64,000 nucleotides of DNA from Bacteroidales bacterium. Lineage in GTDB: Bacteria; Bacteroidota; Bacteroidia; Bacteroidales; JAADJA01. The notes under the pieces were generated by a model that was not told the DNA's origin, searched no databases, and saw only the letters and a list, made by a program, of their open reading frames with translations. Where the stretch lies: positions 1 through 64,000 of the forward strand of contig JAIOZL010000011.1 of NCBI GenBank assembly GCA_021740645.1, read 5' to 3'. Shown here piece by piece: positions 39,501 through 47,323 of the stretch. The position numbers and the translations under genes were made by a program. Position 1 is the first letter of the stretch; each line of letters starts with the position of its first letter.

Positions 39501-40684
39501 AAGTTGTATCAAATTTGCTTACCAATGCAATTAAATTCAGTGATAAAAGAGGAAAAGTCATATGCCACCTAAAACATAACCAATCCCTCAATCAACTTCA
39601 TTTTAAAGTCAAGGATGAGGGAATTGGTATTCCGGAATCAGAGCAGCCAAGAATTTTCGATCGTTTTTACCAGGTGGACGCTTCAGAAAGGAAAAACCGA
39701 AGCGGGACAGGGATAGGCTTATCATTGACCCTGGAGATTGTTGAGATGATTAACGGAACCATCAATGTGAAAAGCCAACCCGGAAAAGGGAGCGAGTTCG
39801 TGATAATTATACCGGTTTCCAGAAATGCTCCAAAAAGCTCACTTATGTCGAAGCCATTTGAAAAGCCATTTATAAAAAGAGAAATTCCCGAGCAGCTAGA
39901 TGAAGATTTGGAAGGGGGTGAAGTTGGAAATGATAAACCATTGGTACTTATTGCTGAAGATAATCATGATGTAGCCAGCTATATCCGCGATACCATTCGT
40001 TTACACTACCGGGTGAAACGGGCTGCTGATGGTGATAAAGCTTTACAAATGGCCCTAGAACTGATTCCTGATATTGTGATTACCGATGTGATGATGCCAG
40101 GAAAGGATGGGTTTGAAGTTTGTAATTCCTTAAAAACGGATGAACGCACCGATCACATTCCGGTGATTATGCTCACAGCTAAAGTCACCGACTCCGACCG
40201 GATTTCAGGTTACGAACGGGGTGCTGATGCCTATCTTACCAAACCTTTCAACAAAAAAGAATTACTGGTAAGGCTTGAACAACTGTTAAAGCTGAGAAAA
40301 CAATTGCAGGCGAAATACGGCAAACTGGAATTAAGAGCAGGCTCAGGTAAACCCGTAAGCCCGGAAGAACAGTTCATCCTGAAAGCAGCACAAATCGTGG
40401 AAGCCAATTTAGAGAAATCGATGTTCAATGCGACTGACCTGGCTGCAGGGGTGCACCTCAGCGAAAGCCAGCTATATCGAAAACTGAAGGCGATCTCCGG
40501 CAAATCTACAGCCATTTTTATTCGTACGGTAAGGCTGAAAAAAGCAATGGAATTACTCGAAACCTCCAACTTATCCATTTCCGAAATTGCCTACCAGGTG
40601 GGCTTCAACGATCCGGCCTGGTTCAGCCGGGTGTTTAAAGAGGAGTTTGGGGTATCGCCAACTGAAGCAAGATTGAAAAAATAG
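36572..40684 (+). CDS. Hybrid two-component system regulator (HTCS): Reg_prop propeller, Y_Y_Y, histidine kinase, REC, AraC
   Basis: About 1370 aa. The start is the ATG at 36572, with GTG at 36563 an alternative; a signal or anchor follows (LLILVQSFLLFTNILSS). The large periplasmic sensor (about 55-740) carries Reg_prop blades (FIWIGTSQGLCRWDGF, LWIGTDRGFSRF, LWLGSEYGVFIL). A Y_Y_Y domain (about 750-815, FRHKLSGVDQNWQ, LQPGNYRF) and one transmembrane helix follow. HisKA has His866 in NITHEFRTPITV; HATPase has LLTNAIKFS and GTGIGLSLTLEI. REC Asp1172 lies in IVITDVMMPGKDG, and the AraC domain closes the protein (FIRTVRLKKAMELLE, VGFNDPAWFSRVFKEEFGVSP). HTCS proteins usually control adjacent polysaccharide-utilisation genes, but no SusC/SusD pair is nearby. 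The likely targets are 40861 and the 42425 operon, both preceded by near-identical 21-bp-period repeats. Confidence 0.93.
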   Translation: MLENLIKLRQGQKLLILVQSFLLFTNILSSQNIPHIQQDKANDFTSFAISHVSYSDGLPSNIITGILKDDQGFIWIGTSQGLCRWDGFKAINFKHSDIDSNSLIANGISRNAMIWNDSNKQLIIGTNKGISFFEPTVKQFTNYFIDPLQTNELPSAVNVVYIDRQKDLWIGTDRGFSRFRPESKDFISFYFDQDLPEGIILDRTSTNMIHDIKQDLNDDSILWLASLAGLLKFNKHTHVISWYYYPEKDYQREINQFTMLVPHPDGYLYLGTWNFDMVVFDTHREIFTGRHGPASNQKFSLSNRILPYAICQDKRTWVSSLQGLGILDSQSGKINFIQSFKNESGHRFAPELFYTDAGGQLWLGSEYGVFILKPEHHQISNYFFDPKDEDHWYLTLSIFEDTLRNELLIGFGRGEGLHSFNLSTQSFKAIPYQQRILKEYNILAILQSQSGSHYFLAADEIYHYLPDEKKIIPLDYPYQNFPAFTDMKQDSKGNLWVASGNLGLQQFNPINRSIKYIRDWHSYFETGHELPLLGKLSIDPQNRIWFSRRGESYGYYDPSIDSLRYFDEPGKTYNITSFAKSHGDTLWVATAKKGIGFIDTRNPDQGVQIKFAPDTIYSGIIHDMTFDQQNQLWCLTEKGVLRLNINDGNPFLFDENYGISIHDVWSNKNALTPGRLKTLTDGRIVIGYRHGLGFFHPDSLRELYNTPEPNFTSIGVFDNEITPDESQTMELGYDENYLSFGYSALDLYNKGIIFRHKLSGVDQNWQQNPSLKDVVYPNLQPGNYRFIIQTIAKSGFGETKQRVFAFRILPPWWKTVWAYTTSFLLISIVLYVFYRFQLKRQLANRETQRLRELDDLKTRLYANITHEFRTPITVIMGMVEELAGSLKGNEKQQFSKKLETIERNSSNLLHLINQMLDLAKLEHGKLNYNPIQSNIIPWMQYMVESHQSLAAGKDIHLTFYSEIDHLIMDYDPDQLSKVVSNLLTNAIKFSDKRGKVICHLKHNQSLNQLHFKVKDEGIGIPESEQPRIFDRFYQVDASERKNRSGTGIGLSLTLEIVEMINGTINVKSQPGKGSEFVIIIPVSRNAPKSSLMSKPFEKPFIKREIPEQLDEDLEGGEVGNDKPLVLIAEDNHDVASYIRDTIRLHYRVKRAADGDKALQMALELIPDIVITDVMMPGKDGFEVCNSLKTDERTDHIPVIMLTAKVTDSDRISGYERGADAYLTKPFNKKELLVRLEQLLKLRKQLQAKYGKLELRAGSGKPVSPEEQFILKAAQIVEANLEKSMFNATDLAAGVHLSESQLYRKLKAISGKSTAIFIRTVRLKKAMELLETSNLSISEIAYQVGFNDPAWFSRVFKEEFGVSPTEARLKK

Positions 40685-40771
40685 ATCAAGATTTATAAAT
40701 TCCAGTATTATTATCCGGTCAAATTTACAAGGAGGTTTTAATAATAGCGAAACATTTTCTTTTCAACTACA

Positions 40772-40813
40772 TTGCAAAAATACCCCAACCCTTCGCAGAA
40801 ATACCACAAGCCC
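40772..40813 (+). promoter_or_regulatory. Candidate HTCS operator upstream of the 40861 gene
   Basis: Two 21-base direct repeats start at 40772 (TTGCAAAAATACCCCAACCC) and 40793 (TCGCAGAAATACCACAAGCC), matching at 16 of 21 positions. The second half-site is the same as the one at 42358 at 19 of 20 bases. The -7-like TACTTTCG begins at 40831, 38 bp after the start of the second half-site, so a bound activator would contact the -33 region. It is probably recognised by the AraC domain of the hybrid regulator encoded just upstream. Confidence 0.6.
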
Positions 40814-40860
40814 TTTTCTACAAGAGGTGCTACTTTCGTGGGATCAATAATCTCAAAATT

Positions 40861-42318
40861 ATGAAAACAAAGCTGCTCCGGATATTATTAATTCTGTCTA
40901 TTTCAGTAATAGCAATAACATCATTTTCGCAAACCTGGACAAAAACCTTTGGCGACCAGTATGACGATGAAGCCTATACCGTTCATCAAACGTTCGATGG
41001 GGGATACATTATTACAGGCAGCATTACTTCGGATATCTGGAATGCAGATGTTTGCCTGATCAGAACCAATGGCAGTGGCGAAACACTTTGGATAAAAACG
41101 TATGGTGGCATCAACAATGACGCAGGAATAGATGTAAAGCAAACTGCTGATAACGGCTTTATCCTAAGCGGGTATACTACTTCCTATGGAGCCGGGGGCT
41201 ATGATGTCTGGCTGATCAAAACAAACAGTATTGGCGACTCCCTGTGGTCGAAAACTTTTGGTGGCACAAATAATGAATTCGGAAATTCTGTGATCCAAAC
41301 GGCTGATAACGGATATGTGGTCATCGGATCGACTGAATCCTACGGATCTGGCAGTTCCGATTTTTGGATGATCAAAACAAACAGTGTAGGCGACTCCCTG
41401 TGGTCGAAAACGTATGGGGGTAACTATAACGATATTGCCTTTTCAGGAGAACAAACTTCGGATGATGGTTTTGTGCTTACCGGATATACACAACCTGCCG
41501 GTTTTAACAATGCCGATGTCTGGTTGATTAAAACAGATCACCTCGGAGAAATGGAATGGTCACAAACCTATGGGGGCAACCAGAACGAGTTAGCCAATTC
41601 AGTGCAACAAACCTATGATGAGGGCTATATCATTACAGGTTATACCAATTCCTTTGGAGCAGGGGCCCAGGATGTTTATCTGATTAAAACAGATATGTTT
41701 GGCGATACAATCTGGACAAAAACTTTTGGCGGAGCATCGAATGATGTGGGGAACTTCGTTATCCAAACAGCCGAAAGCGATTTTATTGTTTGTGGATTTA
41801 ACTTCTCTTTATCCCCAAATGGCGATCCTGACCTCTGGCTGATTAAAACGGATATAAGTGGCGATACATTATGGACCCGGACTTATGGTGGAAGTGGCTC
41901 TGAAGTAGGCCGTTTTGTTGAGGAAACCTTTGATGGAGGTTTAATCGTTAGCGGATGGACTTCATCGTATGGCGCCGGACAAAAAGATATCTGGCTCCTG
42001 CATACGGATCAGGATGGCACGGTTGGCTTTGCAGACCATGAATCCTGGAATTCAATTGGCTATAAACTGAATCAGAACTATCCAAACCCATTTTCAGGGG
42101 CAACCACTATAGCATATTTTATCCCTTATTCAGAAAATGTGACCCTAAAAATCTATGATCTATCAGGCAGACATATAATAACCCTTGTGGATGAATTTCA
42201 GCAATCTGGAAATCATTCGGCCCGATTTGAGGATAACCAACTGAAGGAAGGTATCTACTATTACCGAATGCAATCAGGTACTTTCGATTGTACAAAAAAG
42301 TTGATAATAAGCCAGTAA
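40861..42318 (+). CDS. T9SS-secreted beta-repeat (delta-60-like) protein
   Basis: Signal peptide (residues 1-23, ITSFSQ). Seven or eight repeats of about 50 residues follow, of the pattern QTxDGGYIxxGxTxSxGxGxxDVWLIKT and GDxLWxKTYGG, as in delta-60/propeller-type secreted proteins. The last 80 or so residues are a canonical T9SS type A sorting domain: NYPNPFSGATTIAYFIP, then VTLKIYDLSGRHIITLVDEF, GIYYYRMQ and KKLIISQ. This is the only recognisable T9SS tail in the window, showing that the organism probably has the system while the other surface proteins use something else. Its promoter shares an operator with the 42425 operon. Confidence 0.9.
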   Translation: MKTKLLRILLILSISVIAITSFSQTWTKTFGDQYDDEAYTVHQTFDGGYIITGSITSDIWNADVCLIRTNGSGETLWIKTYGGINNDAGIDVKQTADNGFILSGYTTSYGAGGYDVWLIKTNSIGDSLWSKTFGGTNNEFGNSVIQTADNGYVVIGSTESYGSGSSDFWMIKTNSVGDSLWSKTYGGNYNDIAFSGEQTSDDGFVLTGYTQPAGFNNADVWLIKTDHLGEMEWSQTYGGNQNELANSVQQTYDEGYIITGYTNSFGAGAQDVYLIKTDMFGDTIWTKTFGGASNDVGNFVIQTAESDFIVCGFNFSLSPNGDPDLWLIKTDISGDTLWTRTYGGSGSEVGRFVEETFDGGLIVSGWTSSYGAGQKDIWLLHTDQDGTVGFADHESWNSIGYKLNQNYPNPFSGATTIAYFIPYSENVTLKIYDLSGRHIITLVDEFQQSGNHSARFEDNQLKEGIYYYRMQSGTFDCTKKLIISQ

Positions 42319-42336
42319 ATCTTATCAAATCACCTT

Positions 42337-42378
42337 TTGCTCAAATAGCAAAAGTCATTGCAGAAATACCACAAGCCA
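42337..42378 (+). promoter_or_regulatory. Candidate HTCS operator upstream of the 42425 operon
   Basis: Direct repeats start at 42337 (TTGCTCAAATAGCAAAAGTC) and 42358 (TTGCAGAAATACCACAAGCC), 21 bp apart and agreeing at 15 of 20 bases. The -7-like TACTTTGG begins at 42396, 38 bp after the second half-site start, exactly as at 40793/40831. An ATG at 42389 in frame with the gene lies upstream of the expected transcript start, supporting 42425 as the true start. The first half also forms a TTTTGC/GCAAAA palindrome, which might serve as a weak end for the previous transcript. Confidence 0.6.
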
Positions 42379-42424
42379 ACCTCCCCAAATGAAACTACTT
42401 TGGCTTCAACAAATAACTACCATC

Positions 42425-45070
42425 ATGAACAAAGTTAAAACTCTTATTTCAGCTTTTTTATTACTAAGCACTATCATCGCTTTTGGACAGGGCGTAGGCA
42501 TCAATAATGACGAATCCAATCCTGATCCATCGGCTATGCTTGATGTGAAATCAACAACCCAGGGAATGCTGGTGCCGCGCATGACAACAGCCCAACGTTC
42601 AGCCATTTCAACACCGGCCAATAGTCTTTTGGTTTACGATACCGACTCTAAAAGTTTTTGGTATTACAGCAATTCGGCCTGGCAGGAGATCAAATCAAGT
42701 ACAACCTCCCTATCCTCTGAAATTTCAGATATTGATGGAAATACCAAAGTTACCGTTGACGAAGGGAATGATAATATTATCCGGTTTTACTCAGGCAATG
42801 CCACCACTCCATCTTTTCAGATTACTGAAAAACGCCTCGAGCCATCCGGAGACAATATTTTTATTGGATTTGAGGCTGGAAAAGACAATTTTACAGGCAG
42901 TTTCAACACAGCCATTGGTTACCAGAGTTTATTGGCAAACACAATTGGTTCTGGAAATACGGCAATAGGTTTAATGTCATTGAACAGTACAACTGGTGAT
43001 TACAATACGGCCAATGGTGCAACGGCACTTTTTCTGAATACTTCAGGAAATAATAATACAGCCAATGGTGCTGCGGCACTTTATGAAAACACTACAGGGA
43101 GTGATAACACAGCTATTGGAGTTGGAGCGCTTGCTGAAAATACTACCGGATTTTCCAATGTTGCTGTTGGAGCAAGTGCTGCTGTTAATGGGCAATTCAC
43201 AAGTAATATTGTTGCAATTGGTGATTCAGCGCTTTACAACAATCTGGCATCAGCAAATGTGGCTGTGGGTTCTAAGGCTTTGTTTTCTAACACAATAGGA
43301 GTTTACAATACGGCAACCGGGTGGAATGCTTTGTTCTCCAATGTAACCGGAAACCTGAATACAGCGATTGGAACAAATTCACTTCAAATGAACAACAGCG
43401 GATATGAAAATACATCCATCGGAGCATGGGCACTACTTTCAAATACATCAGGAAGCAGAAACACTGCTCTTGGTGCAATGGCTCTTAATATGGATACCAC
43501 AGGTTATGAAAATACAGCCATTGGATACAATACACTTTATAAAAACACAAGTGGTAATTACAACACAGCCACTGGTGGTTGGGCGTTATTCTCAAATACA
43601 ACAGGTAATAACAATACTGCACTGGGAGATGGAGCAATGGAACAGAATACTTTGGGCTCCAGTAATACAGCTGTAGGCTATAAAGGCTTATACGCAAACG
43701 ACCAAGGCTACGAAAATACTACTGTTGGTTATTTAAGCATGTTCTTTAATGATAATGGTGCCAGAAACACTGCAGTTGGTACTCAGGCACTGCACGATAA
43801 CCAAACATCGCATTACAATGTGGCTATCGGATATACATCAATTTATAAAAATGTCTCCGGTTCCGGTAATACCGGTATTGGATCACGGACACTTCATAAT
43901 AACATCAGCGGCCACTCAAATGTTGCTATGGGTGTAAGTACGGCTTACACAGGTCAAACGGCAAGTAACGTAGTTGCCATTGGCGATTCGGCACTGTATA
44001 ACAATCTTCAAACCGGCAATGTGGCTGTGGGATCAAAAGCGCTTTATACAAATTCAACCGGATACAGCAATACAGCAAGTGGTTATCATGCATTATACAC
44101 CAATACCAGTTCAAACAACAGCGCATTCGGGCACTTGTCATTGGCTGGAAATACTTCAGGATTTAAAAATGCTGCTTTTGGCTCAGAAGCTATGGTGGCG
44201 AATACGGAAGGTTTTTCTAATTCCGCATTCGGAGCGGATGCTTTACATGGTAATATAGCTGGTGATGATAATTCTGCTTTTGGCAGAAACGCCCTATATT
44301 TTAACGAGTCGGGGAACTCGAATACAGCTATAGGATCACAGACACTTTATTCAAACAGCTCGGGAAGCAATAATACAGCCAATGGATGGAGTGCACTTCA
44401 TCACAATATCATCGGAAACTATAATACCGCCATTGGATTTCAAGCTTTATATAGCAGTACTGGAAATAATAATACCGCTGTTGGACAGGGGGCATTATCC
44501 AATCTTACCAGCGGTAATGGAAACACTGTTATAGGTGATAACGGCTGGCCATACGGAACTACTTTGTATTCTAATTATACAGGTATCGGATATCTTGTTG
44601 GTACCAATGTGGCAAATCCATCCAACCGTGTGGAAATAGGAAATAGTAGTGTGGGCTGGATTGGTGGGTATGTGGACTGGAGTGTTTACAGTGACCAACG
44701 CATTAAGGATAACATTAAGCAAGATGTGCCCGGACTTGATTTTGTAATGAAACTCAAACCCGTAACCTACAACCTGAACATCCACAAACAAAATCAGATG
44801 ATGTACTCCGGAAAAGAAACCGAAGACTGGCCCGGAAAATACGACATCGAACAAATAAGAATGACGGGCTTCCTGGCTCAGGAAGTTGCAAAGGCAGCGC
44901 AACAATCAAATTATGATTTCAGTGGAGTGGATATCCCGGAAAACGAAAATGAATTGTATTCATTGCGTTATGCAGAGTTTGTTGTGCCCCTGGTAAAAGC
45001 AGTTCAGGAACTTGCCGAAGAAAACCGATTACTGAAAGAACGCATCGAGAAACTTGAAAAAACAAAATAA
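42425..45070 (+). CDS. YadA-head-like trimeric fiber with C-terminal peptidase S74 chaperone (paralog 1)
   Basis: The ATG at 42425 opens a signal peptide (LISAFLLLSTIIAFG). The N-terminal domain (QGVGINNDESNPDPSAMLDV, LVPRMTTAQRSAIS) differs from that of the 29005 group and is shared with the next gene. The body is some twenty head repeats of about 23-24 residues (NTAIGxxALYxNTTGxx), as in YadA/Hia trimeric adhesin heads. At the end, S74 (SDQRIKDNI at about residue 755, then PGLDFVMKLKPVTYNL, GFLAQEVAKAA, LRYAEFVVPLVKAVQE) has a coiled-coil tail. There is no YadA membrane anchor, so attachment must be by another route. First gene of an operon with 45094 and 47324. Confidence 0.85.
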   Translation: MNKVKTLISAFLLLSTIIAFGQGVGINNDESNPDPSAMLDVKSTTQGMLVPRMTTAQRSAISTPANSLLVYDTDSKSFWYYSNSAWQEIKSSTTSLSSEISDIDGNTKVTVDEGNDNIIRFYSGNATTPSFQITEKRLEPSGDNIFIGFEAGKDNFTGSFNTAIGYQSLLANTIGSGNTAIGLMSLNSTTGDYNTANGATALFLNTSGNNNTANGAAALYENTTGSDNTAIGVGALAENTTGFSNVAVGASAAVNGQFTSNIVAIGDSALYNNLASANVAVGSKALFSNTIGVYNTATGWNALFSNVTGNLNTAIGTNSLQMNNSGYENTSIGAWALLSNTSGSRNTALGAMALNMDTTGYENTAIGYNTLYKNTSGNYNTATGGWALFSNTTGNNNTALGDGAMEQNTLGSSNTAVGYKGLYANDQGYENTTVGYLSMFFNDNGARNTAVGTQALHDNQTSHYNVAIGYTSIYKNVSGSGNTGIGSRTLHNNISGHSNVAMGVSTAYTGQTASNVVAIGDSALYNNLQTGNVAVGSKALYTNSTGYSNTASGYHALYTNTSSNNSAFGHLSLAGNTSGFKNAAFGSEAMVANTEGFSNSAFGADALHGNIAGDDNSAFGRNALYFNESGNSNTAIGSQTLYSNSSGSNNTANGWSALHHNIIGNYNTAIGFQALYSSTGNNNTAVGQGALSNLTSGNGNTVIGDNGWPYGTTLYSNYTGIGYLVGTNVANPSNRVEIGNSSVGWIGGYVDWSVYSDQRIKDNIKQDVPGLDFVMKLKPVTYNLNIHKQNQMMYSGKETEDWPGKYDIEQIRMTGFLAQEVAKAAQQSNYDFSGVDIPENENELYSLRYAEFVVPLVKAVQELAEENRLLKERIEKLEKTK

Positions 45071-45093
45071 AGCCAACATAAAAACAAATTAAT

Positions 45094-47319
45094 ATGAAAA
45101 CAAAAAGTCTATTATTATCGCTCGCATTTACTATGCTTATGCTTTTTTCTTACTCACAGGGCGTTGGAATTAACAACGACGAATCCAACGCCGATCCATC
45201 GGCTATTCTTGATGTAAAATCTACCACACAAGGTTTGCTGGTTCCCAGGATGTCAGTAGTCGAAGCTTATGCGATAAGCAATCCGGCCGAAGGGCTTCTA
45301 ATTTATGGCACAGATGTTCAGAGCTTTCTTTATTTTAAAGGGGGCAATTGGAATTACCTCACTAGTGAATTTTCATATGAACTAGCCGATTTTGATTTTG
45401 ACACAAAAATTACTACCGGCGGGGTATTGGATGATGATACCATAAGGTTTTATGTAAATAATGCCGAAGTTCTAAAGATGGATTCAACCCATATAATTCC
45501 ACTCGCTCCAAATATTTTCATTGGTGAAAATGCTGGTCAGTATAATTCAATAGGAATAAGCAATATTGCCATTGGCAGGGGGGCATTAAATTATAACGAC
45601 AGCATATCAGGTCTTGTAGCCATTGGGGATTCAGCTCTTTTTTACAACTCTGATACTGGAGATCCGGTATTTTGGGAAGGTGTCCAAAATACCGCGGTAG
45701 GAAACAAAACACTGATGAATAACTACACAGGGTCATTTAATACGGCTATGGGATACGAGGCTTTGAAACGAAATATAAAGGGGTATGCAAATACAGCTAT
45801 TGGAGCTAAAGCTCTTTATAGAAATAATTACAATAGTAGTTATTCTAACGAATCTCTAAATAATACTGCTATTGGTGCTTTTTCTCTTCAATACAATACT
45901 TTAGGAAGCTATAACACCGCTGTTGGATCCTATTCCCTTTGGCAATCAAATACAGGGGATAATAACTGTGCATTTGGATATAATACGCTTAACCAAAACT
46001 TAGGCAGTAATAATAATTGTGCATTTGGAAGTCGGGCACTAGCGAGTAACAACCAGGGTTCTTCAAATGTCGCAATGGGTTATGTATCCCTTGCATTAAA
46101 TCAATCAGGCAATCACAATGTTGCAGTGGGGGCAAATGCATTGTTCACAAACAACTCTGGAAATGAAATAGTGGCCATTGGAGATTCTGCACTTTACAAC
46201 AACACACAATCAGACAATACAGCAATTGGTTCAAGCGCTTTGCTTCACAATGTAAATGGCTTTTGGAATACTGCGACAGGCAGAAAGTCGCTTTATGCAA
46301 ATACTACAGGATATTTTAATACGGCACATGGAAATTCTGCTCTTTCTTCCAATACAGAAGGATATCAAAATACAGCTACCGGGGTGGAGGCCCTTAATTT
46401 CAATATTTTGGGTTCAAATAATACCGCCAATGGCTTCCAGGCTCTATATCACAATTCAGGGGGGAATTTGAATGTGGCTATGGGTGTTTCTGCTTTATCA
46501 CAAAATGTTAGTGGAAGTAATTCAGTCGCCATTGGATTGAATGCCTTATACAACAACAATACTTCTGGAAATGTGGCTGTGGGTTCAGAAGCTGCATGGC
46601 AAAGTATTGTAGCTTTTGGTATTACTGCGATGGGCCAGCAAGCGTTATATACAAACACTTCAGGATACGGAAACACAGCTATCGGAGACAAAGCCCTGCA
46701 TTCAGTGGATTATGGAAACAGGAATACAGCAGTAGGTATTGAGGCAGCTTATGCGTTACCACAGGGTTCATATAATACAATAATTGGGGCCTATGCAACT
46801 ACTCCAGGTAGTTATATCTCTAATTCTGCTGCACTTGGTGATGCAGTATCCATCACTGCCAGTAATCAAATCCGTTTAGGAGATGGTGGAGTTACCAGTA
46901 TTGGAGGCTATGCAAACTGGACCAACATTTCAGATAAACGGTTTAAAACAAATGTTAGCAAGGATGTTCCGGGTTTGGATTTTATCCAACTTCTTGAACC
47001 GGTAACCTATAACCTGGATATTCAAGCTATTAATGATTTCCTTGGCGTAGATAATAATGAAAAAGCTGAAGTCTTAGCAGAATCAGGAAAAGAAACCATG
47101 AAGTTTACTGGTTTCCTTGCGCAGGATGTGGAACAGGCTGCCCGTTCAGTCAATTATGAATTTAGTGGTGTGGATGCACCCAAAAATGAAAAAGACACAT
47201 ACGGCCTTCGATATGCAGAGTTTGTAGTACCCCTTGTAAAAGCTGTACAGGAACAGCAGGTCATGATAGAAGCAATGCAAGCTGAAATTGAAGCACTCAA
47301 AAACCAATTAAACAAGTAA
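45094..47319 (+). CDS. YadA-head-like trimeric fiber with C-terminal peptidase S74 chaperone (paralog 2)
   Basis: It starts 23 bp after the previous stop. Signal peptide (LLLSLAFTMLMLFSYS), then the same N-terminal domain (QGVGINNDESNADPSAILDV, LVPRMSVVEAYAIS), head repeats with NTAVG/NTAIG cores, and an S74 domain from about residue 612 (SDKRFKTNVSKDVPGLDFIQ, GFLAQDVEQAARSVNYEFSG). It is shorter than its neighbour by about 140 residues, mostly from fewer head repeats. The tandem paralogs may form mixed fibers or alternate surface variants (inference). Confidence 0.85.
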   Translation: MKTKSLLLSLAFTMLMLFSYSQGVGINNDESNADPSAILDVKSTTQGLLVPRMSVVEAYAISNPAEGLLIYGTDVQSFLYFKGGNWNYLTSEFSYELADFDFDTKITTGGVLDDDTIRFYVNNAEVLKMDSTHIIPLAPNIFIGENAGQYNSIGISNIAIGRGALNYNDSISGLVAIGDSALFYNSDTGDPVFWEGVQNTAVGNKTLMNNYTGSFNTAMGYEALKRNIKGYANTAIGAKALYRNNYNSSYSNESLNNTAIGAFSLQYNTLGSYNTAVGSYSLWQSNTGDNNCAFGYNTLNQNLGSNNNCAFGSRALASNNQGSSNVAMGYVSLALNQSGNHNVAVGANALFTNNSGNEIVAIGDSALYNNTQSDNTAIGSSALLHNVNGFWNTATGRKSLYANTTGYFNTAHGNSALSSNTEGYQNTATGVEALNFNILGSNNTANGFQALYHNSGGNLNVAMGVSALSQNVSGSNSVAIGLNALYNNNTSGNVAVGSEAAWQSIVAFGITAMGQQALYTNTSGYGNTAIGDKALHSVDYGNRNTAVGIEAAYALPQGSYNTIIGAYATTPGSYISNSAALGDAVSITASNQIRLGDGGVTSIGGYANWTNISDKRFKTNVSKDVPGLDFIQLLEPVTYNLDIQAINDFLGVDNNEKAEVLAESGKETMKFTGFLAQDVEQAARSVNYEFSGVDAPKNEKDTYGLRYAEFVVPLVKAVQEQQVMIEAMQAEIEALKNQLNK

Positions 47320-47323
47320 TATC

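Noticed and set aside
36572..40684. HTCS as marker of a polysaccharide-utilisation locus
   Set aside because: No SusC/SusD pair, glycoside hydrolase or sulfatase is seen nearby; the flanking genes are fibers and surface repeats.
42900..44540. Short regularly spaced repeats of about 70 bp, CRISPR-like at first sight
   Set aside because: They are imperfect and coding (NTAxGxxAL head repeats of about 23-24 residues) in one long frame, with no constant repeat or unique spacers and no cas genes.
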